From the NCBI GenBank assembly GCA_014729935.1, contig WJJB01000486.1:1-13603 (forward strand): a DNA stretch of 13,603 bases. The letters are read 5' to 3'. Every line of letters starts with the position of its first letter. Position 1 is the first letter of the stretch. This DNA is from Candidatus Bathyarchaeota archaeon. GTDB lineage: Archaea > Asgardarchaeota > Lokiarchaeia > Sigyniarchaeales > Sigyniarchaeaceae. This document shows, piece by piece, positions 1-8,403 of the stretch. Under the pieces are notes generated by a model. That model was given only the letters and a program-made list of their open reading frames with translations, did no database searches and was not told the DNA's origin. The translations under genes were made by a program, and so were the position numbers.

Positions 1-3000
1 GTTTTCAGGATCTAGATCCAACGCGACCTTGAATGCGTTTATTGCTCCTTCAAGGTCTCCACAATTTTTCCTGGCAAGTCCCAAGTTTCTCCATATTGAT
101 GGATCATCTTTCTCCAATTCGCTTGCTATCTCAAATGCCCGTGAAGCCTTTTCATGGTCTTCATCCTGCCCATGAGCAGAACCCAAGTAAAACCACGCAG
201 AGGAATTCCGCGAATTCAAGGCTAAAGTCTTTTCAGCAGAATTTATTGCCTCTTGTGTCATGTCCAAGAGCAAATACACTTGAGCCAAGGTTTGCCAGAG
301 GATTTCCTGTTCAGCGTCCAAATCCAATGATGTTTTCAAGCATTCGATGGATTTCTTCCGCATCTCATCGTCATCGACGTCAGATAAAATCAATCCCATC
401 ATGCCCCATGCCCTGGTTGCAAGAGGAACCACTTCAGTTATCAATTCAAGAAGTTCGAGGGCTTCATGATTGAATCCTGCAATTGATAGAGTGCTTCCAA
501 TACTCACGGCAATGCTGGCATTATCAGGTGCTGAGCGTATCATTTTAAGGAAATCTGCCTTAACTTCCAGGTAATAATTATGGAGATCTTCATCCCTTTC
601 CAGCTCGTGGAATTGTTTCAGCAGGAAACTGAGGATTTCTATATCCAGCTCCAAATCAAGCAACGTTTTGTATTCCTTGATTGCTTGATCATAGTTTTCC
701 AACTTTATCTCGGAGAATCGAGCGAAGATGTAATGAAGAACCTTGTTGCTTGGGTTATCCCTGATTTTATTAGTTAATTCACGCAGGAAGGTTTGATTAC
801 CATCGTCATCCTCGCATAAATTCATCAAATGCATCCAGGCTCGCTTTTCATTCACATCAATATCAATAATCTTCCAGTAATAACGTGTAGCTTCATCGAT
901 CTTTCCTTGAAGTTCAAATGCAACGCCAAGATTGAACAAGGCGTTGATATTAGTTTCGTCCCTAGATAATGCTTTGGAAAAGGCTCTTGCTGCATCCTCG
1001 TGCCTTCCATTATTACCAAGAGCCAATCCAAGGTCTATCCAAGCACTTGGATCCGACTCATCGATTTCGAGGGCATCCTCGAAAGCATCAATTGCACGAT
1101 TATACTCCTTCATGGTCTTGAAAATTTCTCCAATCATCCTGAATAAGAGAGGATCATTTTCCATCCTTGCTAGAACAAGTGCTTTCTCAAGATACTTGGT
1201 CGCTTCGTCATGATCTCCCTGTTCTTGGTGAATTATTGCTATTTGCAAAAATTGGATGGTATTTCTTGGATCCAATTCAATCCCACGCTCGAAAGCATCC
1301 AAGGCATCCTGTAGTTTTCCACAATTTTTCCTGGCAAGTCCCAGGTTTCTCCATATTGATGGATCATCTTTCTCCAATTCGCTTGCTTTCTCGAATGCCC
1401 GTGAAGCCTTTTCATGGTCTCCATTCTGCCCATGAGCGGAGCCCAAGTAAAACCATGCAGAGGAATTCCGTGGATTCAAATCTAAAGTTGTTGTTGCTGC
1501 TTCTATTACTTCTTTCAACCTATTCAATTGGAGTAATATATTCGCCTTGGATTCCCAAAGCAATTCCTGTTCATTCTGCAATTCCAATGATTTATTGATA
1601 CATTCAAGAGCGCGATGCAGGTTTCTTTCTTTTTCTCCCTCCTCTTCAGGGCTTATTGATGTCAGGATTAACCCTAATATTCCCCATATCTTGGATTTCC
1701 CTGGATCAATTACAAGCGCACTTTCAAGTAGCTTGATGGCTTCGGCCTGGAAATCAATTTCCATTAATTCATTAGCAGCTGTAATTACTCCCTCGACTTC
1801 GTCGGTATTTTCCTCAAATCCTTCCAGTACACTCCCACAATGATCTCTAACCAGTTTATTTAATTTATCCTCCCATCCCAATCTTTTGTAAATCTTGAGA
1901 ATTCTCCGGATGACTTCTTGGTGATCAAAGTCAGACTCTAAGGCTTGCTCGTAAAATTCCAGGGCTTTTTCATCATCCTTTAGCCCCTGTTCATAAGAAT
2001 AGCCAAGTAAATAATAAAAGAGGTGATTTTCAGGATAGGCGTTAATTTTTACAAGAAGTGTATCGATAATACGAGACATTTCTTCCTTTTCGGTTATAGT
2101 ATCAATGAGATGTTTCCAGGCACGCTTTTCATTCATATTGATTTCAAGCACTTTCCAGAAATAGCTCCTTGCTTCTTTATTTTTATTTTGCTTGATCAAC
2201 GCTAGACCCAAGTTGTATAAAGCATTAGCATGCTTTCCATCTAAGTTCAAGGTGTTTCGAAAGGCTTGTTCTGCCTTAGAATGATCCTCCTTCCTCCCCC
2301 AAGCCAATCCAATTTCCATCCATATATCCGGATTATCTTCATCTAGCTTCAAAGCATCCCTGTATATCTTTATCGCGGTGTCATATTCTTTCAAGTTCAT
2401 GTACTTGTCCCCTATGATTCTCAAGATTTGGGGATCCTTGTCGTTAATGGCTATTGCTTGCTGTAGAAAACTGATGGATCTCTCGGTATCTCCGTGTTTC
2501 TCGTGCATTGTAGCTATTTGAAGCAAGATATCAACATTTGTAGGATCCAATTTCATTGCATTTGAAAAAGCTTCCAATGCTCCCTCAATATCTCCAAGTA
2601 GTTTTCTCGCGATACCGAGATTCTTCCAAATGGAAGAATTTGAGTCTTCCAACCTACTTGCAATTGCAAGTTCCCTTTCCGCACGTTCATGGTTCCCCTG
2701 CATGCCACTTGCAGAACCAAGATAAAATCTTGCAGTTGCATCGTCCGGATTCATTTCTAATGCTTCTCGTGCATTTTTGATTGTCTGATCCCACTCTTCA
2801 AGTTGGAAGTGTATCATGGCCTTGGCTTTCACCAGTTCTTTCTGCCAAGGATCTAGCTTTAATGATTTCGAGATATAAATCAGGGCTTGCCTTAGATTCT
2901 CAACATCATCACTTTTAGCCTGAATGAGCCCGAGCATGCCCCACGCTCTTGTGGCTTTGGGCTCCATCCTAGTAATTACTTCCAATAATTCGATTGATTC

Positions 3001-5130
3001 TTTGATGAATTTGGAGGATGATAGATTTTTTGCAATTTGAATCACGATCTCTATCTTGTTACCTTTCTCACGTGAATTCCAAGACTCTTGAAATAGTCCC
3101 TCGTGTAGACGCTTGAAAAACTCTTCAAGCTCGTCATGGTTGGCGAGCGTCCTTAATATGCGGGCTAGATGTTCTATTGCTTTTGGATTAAATGCATCTA
3201 AGTTTAGTACCTCGCGGTACTCCTGTATTGCGTTTTCGAGGTTTTCGCGCTTGATTTCCCACACGTGACCTAAAATGTAATGTAACACCGCATTTTCGGG
3301 TTCATTTTTAATTTTTTCTTTCAATTCATCTATAAGTCCATCAAGATGCTTTTCAGTATCAGCTAGCTCAAGTAATTCCATCCATGCATCTTCGTGACTT
3401 GGATCTTGTTGAATGAGGGACAATAGCAACCTTCTCGAATCATCTATTTTGCCCAATTGTCTCTTGACATTTGAAAGTTGAAATAAAATATCGACATTTT
3501 CGGTATTTAGGGAGAGTGCGTGCTCATATTCTGCTTCTGCACCTTTATAGTCACATAAATCAACAAGAACATCTCCCTTGATTTCGTGGATTTTAAACTG
3601 GTTCATATTATATTCCAAGGATTGATTTAACACCATTAATGCGTCTTTCATTTTTCCAAATTCAAGCGCAATTTTCGCACGCAAGATATATACTTCCGAA
3701 TTTACAATTGGAGCATTCTCGGAGCAGAGATCTTCCAAGTACCGCTTTGCAAGCAAGAGATAACCTTCATGGTATAGTAAAGCTCCTATAAATGCTATAA
3801 TTCCCCTCTTGGTTAGTAAATCAGGTTCAATAATTCCAGAAAATCGCCTTTCAATCCATGCACCTGAAATGAGTTCATTTTCATCATTTCCATCTTGCAA
3901 ATTGTTAATGCTTGTTTCGAGATCGTGAAACACCGTTATGCCTGCCTTAACGCATTTATTGAAATAAAATGGATCAGCTATATCCAAGACAATGTTCATG
4001 GCGCTTTCAAATAAATCCCATCGAGCGCCTTGCCCAAATTCCACAGGATGTTCGTTTAATTCGTGGAATATCTGGAATAAATCTATCAACGCCATGGCTA
4101 GAGCGCTTGAAAGACCCCCCTTTACTTGGTCGGGAAGGCAATTCCCACGTTCCTTGAGATCTGTCTCGAATTCGGGTAATTCCTTCACGATCCTTGGTAT
4201 CTCCCTAAGTACGCTCGCAAGATTATCAGGCATATCTCCTTTCTTAGTCTTATGATGAAATAAGCCAATTTTTTGGAGAGTAATAAGGGTGGGAGATGAA
4301 TAATTATCCCCCTGCTCTTTGCTTCGATGAATTTCGATGATTTTCCTTTCCTCCATCTCATTTAATTTGGACACGAAAATCCTGTAAAGATCTTGATCTT
4401 GCACCTGATCTCCCCTTCGCTTTTGAAGGACTTTGTAGGTGAAATAAACTGCTTCAAAGCTAAACTCAGGAGACATGTCGTTTCGTTCCTTATAGAATCC
4501 CCATCCCCCCCATAGTGCAAAAAGTGCTCTCGTGATATTTAAATAATCACCCAACTCATCTCGTGATGCTGGGATTAATGACCTAACAGGTAGTCCGCTC
4601 ATGTAGGTGCTACTGATGATACGGTATTTTTCGTTGTATCCCGCTCCAAGAAATGGAGTGCCTGGGGAACGATTTTGCTTTATATTATCCAAAAAGATAT
4701 TCAATGGTAAATCCATGGGAGATTTCTCCGAGCCCTTGGAATAACCAGCGTTTTCCGTCCTTGCACCTGCATTCGAATAGCTTTGTCCCTCTCTAGCGAT
4801 TTTTATTCCCCTGCAACATGTACCATCGTGAGAATAACTCACGAAACAGCGTATTTCCTTGATATTCTCGCTATTATTCCTGAATTCCAGCTCCCGATCG
4901 TTCTCAATGATCAAAAACTTGTCGGATGCGATTGGAATTGCGTTTGAAATGGAAATCGGTCCCTTGTAAATGATGCCCTTAAACCTAACGCGTTCTGCCC
5001 TCTTGGGTGTCACGGAAAATGCTAGTTTCCTCCCCCAAGATCCTGGCTTGATTGTGAATTCGATATCAATTTCTTCTAAGATTGCATCGCAATTCATTTC
5101 CTTAGGCTTTTCAAGCTTCTCAACATACAC
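1..5130 (-). CDS. Giant TPR-repeat protein, C-terminus beyond window edge (at least 1710 aa)
   Basis: Reading the minus strand in triplets from 5130 down to base 1 gives no stop codon, so this is one frame of at least 1710 codons, with the C-terminus outside the window. The chosen GTG start at 5130 has a GGTGGG ribosome-binding site 7 nt upstream (5138-5143). An ATG at 5097 is the alternative, but its AAGGA touches the start. An in-frame TGA at 5146-5148 limits upstream extension. Residues 1 to about 450 form a region I do not recognise, with a Cys pair in SHDGTCCRG near residue 107. From about residue 450 the chain is tetratricopeptide repeats with typical W-x-x-L-G, A-x-x-x-F/Y and L-D-P-x-N positions. 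TPR proteins are helical scaffolds for protein-protein contacts. Three super-repeats of about 420 residues can be followed by matching tryptophans at residues 583/1005/1432 and 730/1149/1575. No signal peptide or membrane segment is apparent. Partners and role are unknown. Confidence 0.93.
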   Translation of the reverse strand, partial: MYVEKLEKPKEMNCDAILEEIDIEFTIKPGSWGRKLAFSVTPKRAERVRFKGIIYKGPISISNAIPIASDKFLIIENDRELEFRNNSENIKEIRCFVSYSHDGTCCRGIKIAREGQSYSNAGARTENAGYSKGSEKSPMDLPLNIFLDNIKQNRSPGTPFLGAGYNEKYRIISSTYMSGLPVRSLIPASRDELGDYLNITRALFALWGGWGFYKERNDMSPEFSFEAVYFTYKVLQKRRGDQVQDQDLYRIFVSKLNEMEERKIIEIHRSKEQGDNYSSPTLITLQKIGLFHHKTKKGDMPDNLASVLREIPRIVKELPEFETDLKERGNCLPDQVKGGLSSALAMALIDLFQIFHELNEHPVEFGQGARWDLFESAMNIVLDIADPFYFNKCVKAGITVFHDLETSINNLQDGNDENELISGAWIERRFSGIIEPDLLTKRGIIAFIGALLYHEGYLLLAKRYLEDLCSENAPIVNSEVYILRAKIALEFGKMKDALMVLNQSLEYNMNQFKIHEIKGDVLVDLCDYKGAEAEYEHALSLNTENVDILFQLSNVKRQLGKIDDSRRLLLSLIQQDPSHEDAWMELLELADTEKHLDGLIDELKEKIKNEPENAVLHYILGHVWEIKRENLENAIQEYREVLNLDAFNPKAIEHLARILRTLANHDELEEFFKRLHEGLFQESWNSREKGNKIEIVIQIAKNLSSSKFIKESIELLEVITRMEPKATRAWGMLGLIQAKSDDVENLRQALIYISKSLKLDPWQKELVKAKAMIHFQLEEWDQTIKNAREALEMNPDDATARFYLGSASGMQGNHERAERELAIASRLEDSNSSIWKNLGIARKLLGDIEGALEAFSNAMKLDPTNVDILLQIATMHEKHGDTERSISFLQQAIAINDKDPQILRIIGDKYMNLKEYDTAIKIYRDALKLDEDNPDIWMEIGLAWGRKEDHSKAEQAFRNTLNLDGKHANALYNLGLALIKQNKNKEARSYFWKVLEINMNEKRAWKHLIDTITEKEEMSRIIDTLLVKINAYPENHLFYYLLGYSYEQGLKDDEKALEFYEQALESDFDHQEVIRRILKIYKRLGWEDKLNKLVRDHCGSVLEGFEENTDEVEGVITAANELMEIDFQAEAIKLLESALVIDPGKSKIWGILGLILTSISPEEEGEKERNLHRALECINKSLELQNEQELLWESKANILLQLNRLKEVIEAATTTLDLNPRNSSAWFYLGSAHGQNGDHEKASRAFEKASELEKDDPSIWRNLGLARKNCGKLQDALDAFERGIELDPRNTIQFLQIAIIHQEQGDHDEATKYLEKALVLARMENDPLLFRMIGEIFKTMKEYNRAIDAFEDALEIDESDPSAWIDLGLALGNNGRHEDAARAFSKALSRDETNINALFNLGVAFELQGKIDEATRYYWKIIDIDVNEKRAWMHLMNLCEDDDGNQTFLRELTNKIRDNPSNKVLHYIFARFSEIKLENYDQAIKEYKTLLDLELDIEILSFLLKQFHELERDEDLHNYYLEVKADFLKMIRSAPDNASIAVSIGSTLSIAGFNHEALELLELITEVVPLATRAWGMMGLILSDVDDDEMRKKSIECLKTSLDLDAEQEILWQTLAQVYLLLDMTQEAINSAEKTLALNSRNSSAWFYLGSAHGQDEDHEKASRAFEIASELEKDDPSIWRNLGLARKNCGDLEGAINAFKVALDLDPEN
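61..228 (-). repeat. Near-identical internal repeat, copy 3 (TPR gene)
   Basis: This 168-bp segment matches 1321-1488 with about 12 mismatches counted by eye (about 93% identity), at an exact offset of 1260 bp (420 codons). It encodes about 56 residues including SSAWFYLGSAHGQ and SIWRNLGLARKNC. The first 60 bases differ at only one position. Confidence 0.95.
1321..1488 (-). repeat. Near-identical internal repeat, copy 2 (TPR gene)
   Basis: Partner of the segment at 61-228 within the same reading frame. Identity falls off sharply outside this block, which suggests recent duplication or gene conversion of this part of the super-repeat, on top of an older and more diverged duplication. Confidence 0.95.
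2596..2763 (-). repeat. Diverged internal repeat, copy 1 (TPR gene)
   Basis: This aligns without gaps to the other two copies at the protein level (RFYLGSASGMQGNH, SIWKNLGIARKLL) but is much more diverged in DNA. It sits 1275 bp (425 codons) from copy 2, so the units differ slightly in length. Confidence 0.85.
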
Positions 5131-5145
5131 GGGTTTTCCCACCAA

Positions 5146-5155
5146 TCAATATTGA
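5146..5155. promoter_or_regulatory. 10-bp palindrome in divergent promoter region
   Basis: The sequence tcaatattga is a perfect palindrome in the 53-bp spacer between the divergent TPR and thioesterase starts. The AT-rich stretch around it (5144-5160) lies about 25-35 bp from both start codons. It could be a shared TATA-like element or an operator. The assignment is inferred from position and composition only. Confidence 0.35.
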
Positions 5156-5169
5156 AAAATGGTTCACGT

Positions 5170-5175
5170 GGAGGT
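5170..5175 (+). promoter_or_regulatory. Shine-Dalgarno site of the thioesterase gene
   Basis: GGAGGT lies 8 nt upstream of the ATG at 5184. It is the clearest ribosome-binding site in the window and fixes that start. Confidence 0.75.
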
Positions 5176-5183
5176 CAATAATC

Positions 5184-5648
5184 ATGAAAGTTTTTAAACA
5201 GTGTGGGAACTTGTTGTTCTCCATGGACTCGATTGCACTGGTGAAGGACCAATTCGAACAGGATAATTTTGCGAAGATTCTTGGGGTGGTCTTGGATGAG
5301 CTCACGGCAAAAACCGTTAAGATGCACTTGGTCTTGGATCCAAAAATGAACAACTTGTTCGGTCGTCCGCACGGTGGCGCCATTTATGGCCTTGCAGATG
5401 CAGCATTCTCGGTTATTGGAAATAATGATGACAATCTCTCCGTGGCATTGGAATGCTCGATAAATTATCACTCGAGCCCCGAGCCAGGTAGCGTCCTGCA
5501 CGTGGAGGGCAAGTTGGTGGCATCTTCAAGGCGCATCGGGACGTATCTATTCAACCTTTATACCCTCGATGCAGGTGAGAAGAAACCAATTGCCACCATG
5601 AAAAGCACCCTCTACCGGACGGGCAAGAAAATCTCTGATCTTGAATAA
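5184..5648 (+). CDS. PaaI-family hotdog-fold thioesterase
   Basis: This is a 154-residue single-domain protein, a normal length for the PaaI/acyl-CoA thioesterase group of hotdog enzymes. These hydrolyse acyl-CoA, often phenylacetyl- or hydroxybenzoyl-type substrates, in the cytoplasm as dimers or tetramers. The signature is NNLFGRPHGGAIYGLADAAF (residues 56-75): the HGG turn at 64-66 opens the long hotdog helix, and D72 is at the position of the usual catalytic acid. Strands follow at about 86-96 (VALECSINYH), 103-126 and 133-145. The ATG at 5184 has a strong GGAGGT site 8 nt upstream (5170-5175), which favours it over the internal ATG at 5223. It is divergent from the giant TPR gene and convergent with the downstream operon. 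The substrate cannot be read from the sequence. Confidence 0.88.
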   Translation: MKVFKQCGNLLFSMDSIALVKDQFEQDNFAKILGVVLDELTAKTVKMHLVLDPKMNNLFGRPHGGAIYGLADAAFSVIGNNDDNLSVALECSINYHSSPEPGSVLHVEGKLVASSRRIGTYLFNLYTLDAGEKKPIATMKSTLYRTGKKISDLE

Positions 5649-5828
5649 AAAGAATTCCATCCTTGTGGTTACAGGTTGCATCAATCTTATTGCAAACAGG
5701 TTGGGAAAAGTATAAACAGAATCACCGCGAGTACTCCTTGGTCAGATGATGTAGTTATCCTCAACTGATGTTTGATCAGCCAACAAGCAGATGATAACAG
5801 AGGAGCCGGCTGATGGCCAAGCTGGGCC

Positions 5829-6356
5829 TCATAGTCCAGCTTCTTTGTATTTAATCCCTTTTTCCACGTATAAATTTGTTACACGCCGAATTTCATCGAA
5901 TTCATCTTGGCGGAGATCACGGATCACCCTTGCAGGTCTTCCAAGCACGAGTTTTCTCGCGGGAATGCGTTTATCTTGTGGTATCAAGCTACCCGCGCCG
6001 ACGATTGTATTTTCCCCGATGCTGGTGCGCCCCATGACGATGGCCCCCAAGCCAATGGTCACGCCACGTTCCAGCGTGCATCCGTGAACGATGGCATTAT
6101 GACCAATGGTTACTTCATCATGTATGACGCAATCGTTTTCCTCCAAGGTGTGAACAACAGTGCCACTTTGCACGTTCACCTTGGCTCCGATCCGGACCGC
6201 TCCGAAATCTCCTTTCAGGACAACGTGCTCGAAAATAGATGATTGTTTTCCCACCCTCACGTTCCCGATGATGCATGCAAGCTTGGAGACGTAGGCGGTG
6301 ACGTGAATTTCAGGAACGAATCCACCATATGGGATTACTTGATCCATGTTCGCCAT
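5829..6356 (-). CDS. Gamma-carbonic-anhydrase-like left-handed beta-helix protein
   Basis: The protein has about 175 residues of hexapeptide repeats ([IV]G-x4 pattern) from about residue 25 to 140, then a C-terminal helix (about 145-176), the layout and length of gamma-class carbonic anhydrases and their YrdA/PaaY relatives. Numbering is from the ATG at 6359. The three metal-binding histidines are present: H70 (TVVH), H87 (TIGH) and H92 (IVHG). The family's usual R-G-D and N-x-Q-D motifs read K49-G-D51 and N62-V-Q64-S65, so the Arg and the second Asp are replaced. It may therefore not be an efficient carbonic anhydrase. GGAGG at 6361-6365 lies 4 nt before the ATG at 6356 and 1 nt before that at 6359, so the former is preferred. 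It is last in the operon, 62 bp after lysA. A different acyltransferase of the same fold cannot be excluded, but the His triad argues for this group. Confidence 0.87.
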   Translation of the reverse strand: MANMDQVIPYGGFVPEIHVTAYVSKLACIIGNVRVGKQSSIFEHVVLKGDFGAVRIGAKVNVQSGTVVHTLEENDCVIHDEVTIGHNAIVHGCTLERGVTIGLGAIVMGRTSIGENTIVGAGSLIPQDKRIPARKLVLGRPARVIRDLRQDEFDEIRRVTNLYVEKGIKYKEAGL

Positions 6357-6418
6357 CATTCCTCCATTTCAAGTGGTGATCCAAGCTAAGCTCATGCCAA
6401 TAAATGCCCGATGCTCGA

Positions 6419-7756
6419 TTATTTTAGCCAAGGTGGAATTTTCACGTGACGCAAGAGGTCTTGGAAGGTTTGCCGTTCGCGCGTGAGAGCTGCATCAGAA
6501 CCCCGGATTAGAACCTCGGCAGGGAGTGGGTTGGAATTGTATTCGCTCGCCATCGAGAAACCATACGCTCCCGCGTCGAGCAATACAAGGTAATCTCCCT
6601 CGTTGAGTATTGGTAATTCCCTCTCCTTGGCAAGAATATCCCCGGATTCGCATATTTGCCCCACGATATCGTAGGTGGCTTTCCTATTGTTTCCATCACC
6701 CGTATCCCTGGTGCATGTAATCACGTGGTGGTACGATCCATACATTGCCGGCCGAACGAGAGTATTGAAACCTGCATTCACGCCTGCAAATTGCTTGTAC
6801 GGGGTAACCTTAATGGTGTTGATTTGTACAACGAGGATGGTCGATTCCCCGACGATGTACCTTCCCGGTTCCACGCAGAAGTTCGGGGTCCCAAGTCCTC
6901 CCGTTTCACAAGCTTCCTTGAACAAGCCAATCATGGTCTCGGCATATTTGTCAAGATCCAATGGATCCTCACTTGGCTTGTAGGGAATACCAATACCACC
7001 ACCAAAATCGATGAATTCGAAATTAATACCGAGTTTGGCGTGCAAGGATGACACGATCTCTAAGTACCTGCTTCCCGCTTTCTTGAAGGCATCCACGTCC
7101 AAGATACCCGATCCTATGTGGGTTTGAATGCCAAACCGGGAAAAGCCAACATCCAAGGCTTTCCTGTATGCCTCTTCCACTTGTTCATCCAAGATACCAA
7201 ATTTCACGTTTCTTCCCGCGGTGATGCAATGTTCGTGATGTCCCGCGCCGATTTCTGGATTGATCCTGAATGAGATAAGCGGGAGCTTTGCTCTAGTCTC
7301 TTCTTCCAGCATGGATGCCAGTGTTTTCACTTGAGAGATGGAATCCAAGTTTACGTTTACTCCTTGCTCGAAAGCGAACTTGAGTTGCTCGTGGGTTTGA
7401 TTGTTTCCCGTGTAGAGAATCCTACTTGGTTCAAACCCTGCCTTGAGGCAATGCTGGATCTCGCCGATTGAAACGCAATCTGCACGTGCATCCTTATCCT
7501 TCAGGATTTTCAATACCGCAGGATTGCTATTAGCCTTCACGGCATAATGAATGCGGATCTTGTCGTATTGTGACCGCAAGGCTGCATGCAGTTCGTCATA
7601 GCGTTGTTCAATTATGTCTTGGCTGGTCACGTACAGGGGTGTGCCATATCGCTTGGAAAGACTCGTGACATCTTGCCCAACAAAGTGTAGCTTTCCACCC
7701 TTCCAGGAAAGGTGCTTGTGCTTGTACCATTCATCCAGATTCAATGTTATCACCAT
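6419..7756 (-). CDS. lysA: Diaminopimelate decarboxylase
   Basis: This 445-residue fold-III PLP enzyme decarboxylates meso-diaminopimelate to L-lysine in the cytoplasm. The alanine-racemase-type barrel (about residues 35-300) carries the PLP-binding Lys74 in HYAVKANSNP, HIGSGI (213-218) and GGGIGIPY (252-259), which contacts the cofactor phosphate, followed by EPGR (296-299). The C-terminal beta domain contains the active-site CESGD motif (369-373) and the tyrosine of GAYGFSMASEYN (396-407). Length and motif spacing match LysA; ornithine or arginine decarboxylases of the fold would differ around CESGD. The start lies 4 bp after the upstream gene's stop, indicating co-transcription and probable translational coupling. 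No clear ribosome-binding site was seen. No other lysine-pathway gene is in the window. Confidence 0.95.
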   Translation of the reverse strand: MVITLNLDEWYKHKHLSWKGGKLHFVGQDVTSLSKRYGTPLYVTSQDIIEQRYDELHAALRSQYDKIRIHYAVKANSNPAVLKILKDKDARADCVSIGEIQHCLKAGFEPSRILYTGNNQTHEQLKFAFEQGVNVNLDSISQVKTLASMLEEETRAKLPLISFRINPEIGAGHHEHCITAGRNVKFGILDEQVEEAYRKALDVGFSRFGIQTHIGSGILDVDAFKKAGSRYLEIVSSLHAKLGINFEFIDFGGGIGIPYKPSEDPLDLDKYAETMIGLFKEACETGGLGTPNFCVEPGRYIVGESTILVVQINTIKVTPYKQFAGVNAGFNTLVRPAMYGSYHHVITCTRDTGDGNNRKATYDIVGQICESGDILAKERELPILNEGDYLVLLDAGAYGFSMASEYNSNPLPAEVLIRGSDAALTRERQTFQDLLRHVKIPPWLK

Positions 7757-7760
7757 CTAC

Positions 7761-8279
7761 TCAGCATTTCTCTAGAACGCGCTTGATGCTTCCATCCTTT
7801 ATTTTATCAATGAGCTTGGTAATCATGTTTTGTAATTCTTGCTTCAATCTCGTGATAACCATGGATTTTCCGAGCCCTGCTACATCAAGAAAGCCCGCCT
7901 TGAGGTGCAGCTTGGTGACTTGGAGCATGATCTTGGTGTCGCCTCCAGATTCCTTGAAGAATAGGAGACCTTCGCTTTCCTCCACTGCAGTGGAGTTTGT
8001 TGTCCAAAAACGCCATTTCTTTCCCTCTCCCTTGAAGTCCATATCCTCTTGATGGTGAAGATCATGTTCCACTTCTACTGGTACCTTTGCAACGCCCAAG
8101 GGATCCAGGATGAAATGAGCAACAAGGTTCCAGTGCATCGTGTTTTTTTCCTTCGAAGTAATTTGCACCTTAGGTAGGTCGATGCACGCCTCCCAAAACT
8201 TGCTACATTTCAATCCTTTCTCGAACTGAGGTGAACTAATTCCAGGTATGGTCTTGATTAACTTGATGATTTCTGCCAT
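7761..8279 (-). CDS. Unrecognised soluble protein, possibly SRPBCC/START-like
   Basis: This is a 172-residue protein I cannot assign firmly. The chosen ATG at 8279 has GGGGTG about 7 nt upstream. The frame extends to 8375 but the added residues look non-coding and lack a ribosome-binding site. The sequence opens with a short helix (EIIKLIKTIPGIS), then alternating hydrophobic strands around HWNLVAHFIL, WRFWTT and GLLFFKESGGDTKIMLQVTKL. It ends with a long amphipathic helix (ITRLKQELQNMITKLIDKI). Strands followed by one long C-terminal helix is the order seen in SRPBCC/START-like lipid or polyketide binding proteins, but no signature motif confirms this. It is the first gene of the operon with lysA, 4 bp upstream of it, and diverges from the RHH pair. 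The function is unknown. Confidence 0.75.
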   Translation of the reverse strand: MAEIIKLIKTIPGISSPQFEKGLKCSKFWEACIDLPKVQITSKEKNTMHWNLVAHFILDPLGVAKVPVEVEHDLHHQEDMDFKGEGKKWRFWTTNSTAVEESEGLLFFKESGGDTKIMLQVTKLHLKAGFLDVAGLGKSMVITRLKQELQNMITKLIDKIKDGSIKRVLEKC

Positions 8280-8403
8280 GAAACAACACCCCGATGCTTC
8301 CATGCGAAATTCAGTGGAATGGCATAGAAACAAATATCCACGAGTGGTTATTAATGATAGAAAGATAATAATCAACCAAGCTTAAAAAAATCACGGGATT
8401 ACC
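8280..8403. promoter_or_regulatory. Divergent intergenic region between operon start and RHH1
   Basis: This 124-bp AT-rich spacer separates the minus-strand operon from the plus-strand RHH pair. An A-rich box (cttaaaaaaatc, 8380-8391) just upstream of the RHH1 ATG could be an archaeal TATA element giving a nearly leaderless transcript. The exact promoter positions are inferred. Confidence 0.35.

Noticed and set aside
33..1843. Several plus-strand frames of 90-146 codons opposite the TPR gene
   Set aside because: They lie antisense to an unbroken TPR frame whose protein periodicity is clear; two look alike only because the TPR modules are repeated.
5649..5828. Possible RNA gene or terminator in the convergent spacer
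   Set aside because: No tRNA-like arms and no stem followed by a T-run could be found by eye; some AT-rich boxes but nothing convincing.
6656..7051. 131-codon plus-strand frame
   Set aside because: Antisense shadow of lysA, whose motifs on the other strand are complete.
8280..8375. Upstream extension of the 172-residue protein to an ATG at 8375
   Set aside because: No ribosome-binding site; the added residues overlap the promoter region, and the ATG at 8279 has a good site.
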